A DNA stretch of 64,000 nt, from assembly GCF_035594125.1 (NCBI RefSeq), contig NC_087151.1:22711069-22775068 (forward strand), in the 5' to 3' direction. Positions 53,095 through 64,000 of the stretch are shown here, piece after piece. Under the pieces are notes generated by a model, which was not told the DNA's origin, did not search any database, and saw only the letters and a program-made list of their open reading frames with translations. The first letter of the stretch is position 1. Each line of letters starts with the position of its first letter. A program made the position numbers and the translations under genes. The stretch comes from Scylla paramamosain. Lineage: Eukaryota > Arthropoda > Malacostraca > Decapoda > Portunidae.

Positions 53095-53724
53095 CAGTAG
53101 GTCATGGAGGATAGCAAAGTTGTAGGCTAGTTCACCAGGATGGTCAGTGAAGGGAGAGGAAAGCCAAAGCTGGTGGTAAACATTGAAGTCTCCAAGAATG
53201 GATATCTCTGCAAGAGAGAAAAGGCTCAGAATGTGCTCCACTTTGGAAGTTAAGTAGTCAAAGAATTTCTTATAGTCAGAGGAGTTAGGTGTGAGATATA
53301 CAGCACGGATAAATTTAGTATGAGAGTGACTCTGTAGTCGTAGCCAAATGGTGGAAAACTCGGAAGATTCAAGAGCGTGGGCACGAGAGCAGGCTAAGGC
53401 ATTGTGCACATAAACGCAGCATCCAGCTTTGGATCGAAAATGAGGATAGAGAAAGTAGGAGGGAACAGAAAAGAGGCTACTGTCAGTTGCCTCAGACACC
53501 TGAGTTTCAGTGAGGAAAAGAAGATGAGGTTTAGAAGAGGAGAGGTGTTGTTCTACAGATTGAAAATTAGATCTTAGACCGCGAATGTTGCAGAAGTTAA
53601 TGAAGAAAAAGTTGAGGGGGGTGTCAAGACACTTAGGGTCGTCGACAGAAAGGCAGTCCGACCTAGGGACATTTATGGTCCCCTCCCCAGATGGGGACTC
53701 CGAGGCTGGTGTAGGAGTCGCCAT
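53095..53724 (-). pseudogene. LINE copy C apurinic-type endonuclease, C-terminally truncated
   Basis: Starts at ATG 53724 (MATPTPASESPSGEG). The endonuclease core has FCNIRGLRSN, LLFLTETQVSE (catalytic Glu) and ISILGDFNVYHQLW. The frame then runs into the deletion junction near 53095, losing the terminal SDH box that copies A, B and D retain (GSSDHN). Inactive as an endonuclease without that box. It nicks target DNA in intact family members. Confidence 0.85.
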
Positions 53725-53968
53725 GTTGATTTTAAAATTTTTGAGTGAAGGGTGTGTGTGTTATTTGGTGCTTGTAGTTTTGTGTGGAGGAAGAGAGTTG
53801 TCTTTAGAGGGCAGGTTGTGACTGCTCCCTTCTGTTGTGAGACACAAAGGGAAACGTTCAGTGAGGTCACAGCTGGGTTTAAAGATAAGTTCACAGCACC
53901 ACCAGAACAGTGCTTTAGACCTCACTGGGAGTAATTATCGTTTCGGCAGGTGTCTACTGCCCCCTCCT

Positions 53969-56900
53969 ATACCCATAAAGGATGAATTCCATGCTTTAAA
54001 GCTTTTTTTGATGCCTAAGACTGAAAAACACTCAAAAGACTTGTTTTTTGCAATGTCGCATCGTTTTCCCATAGAGGGGGTTTTACATGCATTTTGGTGT
54101 TTTTGTGCCTAATAATGTGAAAAACAGTTAAAATTCATGTTTTTGGTAATGCTCTGTTTCTCAATATAGAGAGCTATTCATACGTTTTAGCGTTTTGATT
54201 CCTAAGTTCAAAAACACTTACAGTACATGTTTCTTGTAATGTCTTTTTGTTTCTCCATACAGGGTACCTTCCATGCATTTCGACGTTTTTCTACGTACGA
54301 AAATCTGAAACACTCAAAATATTTGTTTTGAGTAATGTTTTTTTTAGTTTTTCCATAAAAGGTGTTTTGCATGCATTTTAGTGTTCTGGTACATAAACAG
54401 CTCAAAAACACTGAAAAGGGACGTTTTTGGTAATGTTTTTTTTTTGTTTTCCCACATAGGATGCTTTTCATGTTTTTTTAGTGTTTTGGTGCCTAGTACG
54501 CTCATAAACACTCCTCTGCACACATAAGGTGTTTTGGCATCTATCATTGCGAATTCACAGAAAATTCAAGTTTCTAGTAATGTTTTTTTTTTTTTTCCAT
54601 ATAGAGAGCTATTCATGAGTTTTAGGGGTTTGGTAATAAAAAAGCTCGAAAACACTTATAATATACTTTTCTTGTAATGTGTTTTCCTTTACTCATATAG
54701 GGTATTTTGCATGCATTTTCGTGTTATTCTCTTTTTTTTTTTTTGCGTTTTGGTGCCTAACATGCATAAAAACACGCAAAAGATATGTTTCTTGGAATAT
54801 CGTTTCGTTTCCTCCTTTAAGTAGCTTCCATACATTTTTCTACGTAACATGCTCCAAAACACTAGATATACACGTTTTTTTGTAAAGTTATGCTGTTTCT
54901 TCATGAATTTTTTTACATGGTTTACAGCGTTTTGGTACATATCTAGTTTAAAAACATTAAAAAGAGACGTTTTCGGTAATATTGTTTTCTTTTAACTTAT
55001 ATGATGCTTTCCATGATTTTTTTTTTATCTTTTTGGTGCCTAGAACGCTCATAAAACCCTCTAAAGACACGTTTCTGAAAATCTCGTTTTCTTTTCCCCT
55101 ACAGGATCCTTTGTATGCATTTTAGGGTCTTGATACCCGTGAAATATACTCAAAATGCACGTATTTGGTCATGGTATTGTGTTTCTTCAGATAGAATGCT
55201 ATCGGTTTCATTGTTTGGATACCTATGTAGCTCAAAAACACCCATAATAAACGTTTCTCGTAATGTCTTTTCGTTTCCTCTTACAAGGTATTTTGGATGC
55301 ATTTTGGAGTTTTTGTACGTAACAAGCTGAAACACACGCAAAAATACTTGTTTTTGGTGTTGTTACTCCGTTTCTCCTTAAAGTGTGTTTTTGCATTCAA
55401 AAGACACTTTTTTGTAAAGTTGTTTGTTACTTCATTTCGTCGGCTTTGCAAACATTTTGGCGTTTTGGTACCTAATAATGGGAAAACACTCAAAATACAC
55501 GTTTTTGGTAATGTTATTGTTTCTCGAATAAAGTGCTATTCAAGCGTTTTACCATTTTGATAACTAAGAAGCTCAAAACTCTCAGAATACACGTTTCTTG
55601 TTCTCGTTTCACCATATAGAGTGGTTTTCATGCATTTTGTAATTTTTGGACGTAGCAAGCTCAAAAACATTGAAAATATATGTATTTGGTAAAGTTATAA
55701 TGTTTCTTCATAAAAAGTTTTGCATGCTTTTCAGCGTTTTGGTACATAAGTAGGTTAGAATATTGTTTTGTTTTCCCATATGGGGTGTTTTTCATTTATT
55801 TATTTATTTGTTTATTTATTTTTACATCGTTTAGATGCCTAACACGATTATTAAAACTCAAAATACACGTTTCTGGAAATTCCGTTCCCTTTCCTCATAT
55901 GGGGTGCTTTGCATGTATTTTAGTTTTTGTTACTTGACAATGTGAAATACACTCAAAGTTTACGTTTTTTGGTAATGCTTTTTTGTTTCTCTATATAGAG
56001 ATTCATGCGTTTTAGCGTTTTAGTAACTAAGATCAATAAAACGTTTTTTTGTAATGTTATTCTGCTTCTCCAAAGAGAGTTTTGATCGTTATCGTTTTGG
56101 TACCTACAAAGCTCAAAAACAATTATAATACATATTTCAACTAATGTCTTTTCGTTTCCCCATAGTTGGTAATTTCCGTGCATTTTGTCTTTTTTTTATT
56201 TTTTTTACGTAACGAGCACAAAAACATTCGAAACCTTGTTTTTCGTTATTTTATTCCATTTTTGCATTAAGGGTGTTTTGCACGCGTTTTTACGTTTTTC
56301 CGTAAGTAGCTCAAAAACATTAAAAAAACGAAACAATTTTGAAAAATGTTTTCTTTTTTCATGCACATTGCTTTCCATGCTTTTCAGTGTTTTGGTGCCA
56401 GCACGCTCATAAACACACAAAAGAAGTTTTTTTTTTTTTGTAAACCTCGTTTCCTTACTCCATATAGGGTGCTTTTCACAGATTTTGGCTTTTTGTTTCC
56501 TAACAATGTGAGATACACTCAAAAACACACGTTTTCGGTAATGTTGCTCTGATTCTCTATAAAGAGTTTTCGAGTTTTAGTTTCTAAAGAGCTTACAACG
56601 TCTCAAAATGTTTATTTTTTGTAATTTATTGTGTTTCTACATAAAAGTTTTTTTTTTTTTTGCCTGCGTTTTAGTGTTTTGGTACGTAAGTAGCTGAAAA
56701 ATACTTAAAAGACACGTTTTTAGTAATATTGTTTTCTTTTCCCATATAGGATGGTTTTGATGCTTTTTAGCGTTTTTGCTGCCCAACACACTCACAATTA
56801 CTCAAAAAAAAAACGTTTCTGGAAATATATATATATTTTTTTCCCATATAGGTTGTTTTTCATGCATTTTTGCGTTATATTACCAAATAATATGAAACAA

Positions 56901-58075
56901 TTTCAAAGTACACATTATTGGTGATGTTTTTTTGCTCCATATAAGAGTGCTCTTTATACGTTTTGGGGTTTCGGTTCCTAAGAAGTCCAAAAATACTCAT
57001 AATACATGTTTTTTGGAATGCTTTCTCATTTCCCCATTCAGGGTACTTTCCAGGCATTTTGGCGTTCTTGTACGTAGAAAGCTCAAAAACACTAAATATG
57101 CTTGTTTTTGGTAATGTTATTCTATTTTCCCTACAAAGGGTGTTTTACATCAGTTTTAGCGTTTTGGTAAGTAATAAGTTCAAAAACACTCAAAAGACAC
57201 TTTTCTCGTAATGTTTTGTATTACCACATGCGGCGATTTCCATGTTTTTTTTTTTTTTTTAGGGTTTTGATGGCTACAACGCTGTAAAACAGTCTTAAGA
57301 CACATTTCTAGTAATGTTATTTCCTTTATCCATATAGGGAACTTTGCATGCTTTTTTGTGTATTGATACATAAAAATGTGAAAAACACTCAAAATACACG
57401 TTTTTGTTAATGTTCTTCTGTTTCTCGATATGAAGTATATTAATATGTTTTAGCAATATAGCACCTAAGGAACTAAAAAAAAAAAATCATAATACACGTT
57501 TCTAGTGTTTTTTTTTTTCGTTTTCCCATATAGAGTTACTTGCATCCATTTTGGCGTTTTTGTAGTAACTAGCTCAAAAATACTCAAAATACACGCTTCT
57601 TCTGAAGTTATACTGTTTCTCCATAGAGTTTTTTTTTTTATTTTGTTTACATTTTTTAAAACACTAAAAGGAGACGTTTTTTTGTAATACTGTTTTGTTT
57701 TCTCAAAGAGTGTACTCTCCATGCTTTTTATCGTGTTGTTGCCTAGCTCGCTCTTAAACACGTAAAAGACACGTTTGTGGTAATGTCTTTTCGTTTCCCC
57801 ATATAGAAGGGTTTACAACCATTTTGGCGTTTTGATTGTGAAGTTATGCTGTTTCTCCATCGAGATTTTTTTTTTTTGCATACATTTTTGAAAACACTAA
57901 AAGGAGACGTTTTTGGTAAAATTTATTTATTTTTTTTTTCAAAGAGTGTACCCTCCATGCTTTTTATCGTGTTGCCTAGCTCGCCCTTAAACACGTAAAA
58001 GACACGTTTGTGGTAATGTCTTTTCGTTTCCCCATATAGGAGGCCTTACTAGCATTTTGGCATTTTGATACCACT

Positions 58076-58118
<43 letters not shown>

Positions 58119-58423
58119 TTTTTGTTGGTATTCTTTTTCTAGATATAGAGAGCTATTCATGTGTTGTAACTTTTTGGCACCTAAGAAGCTCAAAAAAAAA
58201 AAAAACACTCGTTATACACGTTTCTCATAATGTCCCTTCGTTTCCCCATATAAGGTTGTTTGCGTGCATTTTGTCGTTTTAGTACGTAATGTGCACAAAC
58301 ACACTTACAAGAGAAGATTTTGGTAACTTTGTTAATTATATTCAAACCACATTCTTTGTATGCATTTTGATGTGTTGGTACCGAGCAATGTGAAAAACAC
58401 TTAAAAAACAAGTCTTTGGCAAT
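53969..58423 (+). repeat. Satellite block, forward
   Basis: Forward monomers in the five-type cycle, with local tandem duplications (for example two similar CTCCATGCTTTTTATCGTG monomers at 57718 and 57955) and an (AC)n at 58079-58112. No gene. Confidence 0.9.
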
Positions 58424-61699
<3,276 letters not shown>

Positions 61700-64000
61700 C
61701 CACAAATGTCCCCAGGGCGGACTGCTCTTCTGATAATGCCCCTAAGTGTCTTGACACCCCCCTCAACTTTTTCTTCATTAACTTCTGTAACATTCGCGGT
61801 CTAAGATCTAATTTTCAATCAGTAGAACACCACCTCTCCTCTTCTAAACCTCATCTTCTCACTGAAAATCAGGTATCTGAGGCAAGTGACAGTAGGCCCT
61901 TTTTCTGTTCCCTCCTACTTTCTCTATCCTGATTTTCAATTCAAAGCTGGATGTTGCGTTTATGTGCGAAACGACATAACCTTCTCTCGTGCCCACGCCC
62001 TTGAATCTTCTGAGTTTTCCACCATCTGGCTACAACTTCAGAGTCACTCTCAAACTAAATTCAGATGTGCTGTATAAATCTCACCTAACTCCTCTGACTA
62101 CAAGAAATTCTTTGACTGCTTAACTTCCAAAGTGAACCATATTCAGACTGTCTTCCCTTTTGCAGAGATCTCCATTCTTGGAGACATCAGTGTTCACCAC
62201 CAGCTTTGGCTTTCCTCTCCCTTCACTGACCATCCTGGTGAACTAGCCTTCAATTTGCTATCCTCCACGACCTACAGCAATTGGTGCAACACCCTCGTCG
62301 TATTCCTGATCGTTTTGGAGATAAGCCTAACATTCTTGACCTTTTCCTCACCTCTAATCCTTCTCCATATGCTGTCACCCTCTCTTCTCCGTTGGGCTCC
62401 TCCGATCACAATCTCATATCTGTATCTTGTCCTATCGCTCCAATCTCTCCTCAGGATCCCCCTAAGCGTAGGTGCCTCTGGAGTTTTACCTCTGTTAGTT
62501 GGGGAACCTGAGGAGGTATTTTGCTGATTTTCCTTGGAATGACCACTGCTTCCGTGTCAGAGACCCATCTTTGTGTGCCGAACGCATAACAAAGGTGATA
62601 GTGTCTGTCATGGAGGCATACTTTCCTCACTCTTTTTCTCGACCTAAACCTTCCAAACCTTGGTTTAACACAGCTTGTTCTCGTGCTATACATGATAGAT
62701 AGGTGGCCCACAAAAGGTACTTAAGCCTTCCATCACCAGAATCTCATGCACTTTATATTTCTGCCCGGAACCATGCCAAGTCTGCTCTCCAACAACCTAA
62801 AAATACTCCTTCATTAACAGAAAGTGTCAAAATCTTTCAAAATCTAACTCCCCTCGAGACTTCTGCCATCTAGCCCAAAATATCTCCAATAACTTTGCTT
62901 CTTCTTCTTTCCCTCCTTTATTTCAACCGGATGGCACCACTGCTATTACATCTATCTCTAAAGCTGAACTCTTCGCTCAAACCTTTCCTAAAAACTATAC
63001 CTTGGACGATTCATGGCTAGTTCCTCCCTTTCCTCCATCCTCTGACTACTTCATGCTTCACATTGAAATTCTTCGCAATGATGTTTTCCATGCTGGCCTA
63101 AACCCTTAGAAGGCCTATGGACCTGATGGGGTCCCTCCTATTGTTCTCCGAAACTGTGTCAAACTCTATCAGCTCTGTCTGTCAACATCTACCTTTCCTT
63201 CTTGCTGGAAATTTGCCTACATTCAGCCTGTTATTAAAAAGGGTGACCGTTCTAATCCCTCAAACTGCCGTCCTATTCTTTTAATTCCCTGCCTATCTAA
63301 AGTTTTTGAACAGGAAGATTCTAAAACAACCTTCTATCTGATCGCCAGTATGGGTTCAGTCAAGGCCGCTCTACTGGTGATCTGGCTTTTTTTACTGAGT
63401 CTTGGTCATCCTCTTTTAGAGATTTTGGTGAAACTCTTGCTGTTGCCTTGGATATATGAAAAGCTTTTGATAGAATTTACCACAAAGCTTTTATTTCCAA
63501 ACTATCCTTCTACGGCTTCTATCCTTCTCTCTGTAATTTCATCTCAAGTTTCCTTTCTGACCGTTCTATTGCTGCTGTGGTAGACGGTGACTGTTCTTCA
63601 CCTAAATCTATTAACAGTGGTGTTCCTCAGGGTTCTGTCCTATCACCCACTCTCTCCTTATTATTCATCAATGACCTTCTAAACCAAACTTCTTGTCCTA
63701 TCCTCTCCTACGCTGATGATACCACCCTGCACTTTTCCACGTCTTTTCATAGACGTCCAACACTTCAGGACGTAAACGTTTCACGCAGGGAAGCCACAAA
63801 ACGCCTGGCTACTGATCTTTTTTTAAATTTCTGATTCGGGCAGAACAAACTTGGTATTGTTCAATGCCTCAAAAACTAAATTCCTCCAATCAACTCGACA
63901 CAACCTTTCAGACAACTATCCCATCTTCTTCAGTGACAATTAACTGTCCCCCCTTCTACACTGAACATTCTCGGTTTGTCCTTTACTTTTAATCTGAAGT
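61700..64000 (+). pseudogene. APE-type LINE fragment, copy D (inverted, runs off window)
   Basis: Plus-strand counterpart of copy A with the same satellite junction. Endonuclease pieces lie at 61886-62527, including GSSDHN. The intervening region is 62499-62702, and reverse transcriptase pieces run to YADD at 63712-63723 and beyond. Multiple frameshifts and stops; not functional. Confidence 0.87.

Overview
This is eukaryotic nuclear DNA, most likely from a decapod crustacean (crab, shrimp or lobster). The evidence is long (AT)n, (GA)n and (ATT)n microsatellites, an AT-rich tandem satellite filling more than half of the window, several APE-type LINEs, a piggyBac transposase and a decayed Polinton/Maverick (adintovirus-like) element. 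The taxon is inferred from overall composition and from LINE protein motifs I associate with decapods; no host gene, tRNA or rRNA was recognised.

Layout. The background is one satellite with a monomer of about 95 bp. It is arranged in a five-type higher-order repeat (order A-B-C-D-E, about 460-500 bp per cycle) and amounts to roughly 35 kb. It lies in reverse orientation at 1-1065, 3488-6777, 9199-10328 and 12308-14370. It is forward at 6802-8145, 14395-15703, 32722-37554, 39631-51172 and 53969-61699. The 5' (left) part of the window is a direct segmental duplication (1-8450 against about 9256-16029). The right end (58424-64000) is an inverted copy of 1171-6771. A LINE fragment recurs four times: 1066-3487 (-), 10329-12307 (-), 51420-53968 (-) and 61700-64000 (+).

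The centre (15704 to about 31700) is a fossil Polinton with all genes on the + strand. The order is family-B DNA polymerase, packaging ATPase, integrase with chromodomain, a conserved Polinton protein of unknown function, a macro-domain protein, penton-like minor capsid protein, pVI/pX-like small protein, major capsid protein and adenovirus-type protease. Every core gene carries stops or frameshifts, so the element cannot act on its own. A roughly 5.1 kb CR1-group LINE (about 17741-22868) sits inside the polymerase gene between motifs B and C. The left end of the Polinton abuts satellite directly without a recognisable terminal inverted repeat, and the same polymerase 5' end is present again as a 0.3 kb stub at 8146-8452. 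On the right a GC-rich tail with a 188-bp tandem repeat ends in a 55-bp-arm hairpin where the satellite resumes.

A piggyBac element (37555 to about 39630) has an uninterrupted transposase frame of 540 codons. It has kept its TTAA/CCC end, but the other end and the exon carrying the start codon are missing.

A recurring theme is fold-back (snap-back) inverted duplication at rearrangement points: twice in tandem within the integrase gene, at a LINE/satellite deletion junction, and at the palindromes where the satellite reverses direction. I regard these breakpoint footprints, the higher-order satellite and the macro-domain gene inside a Polinton as the most interesting content.
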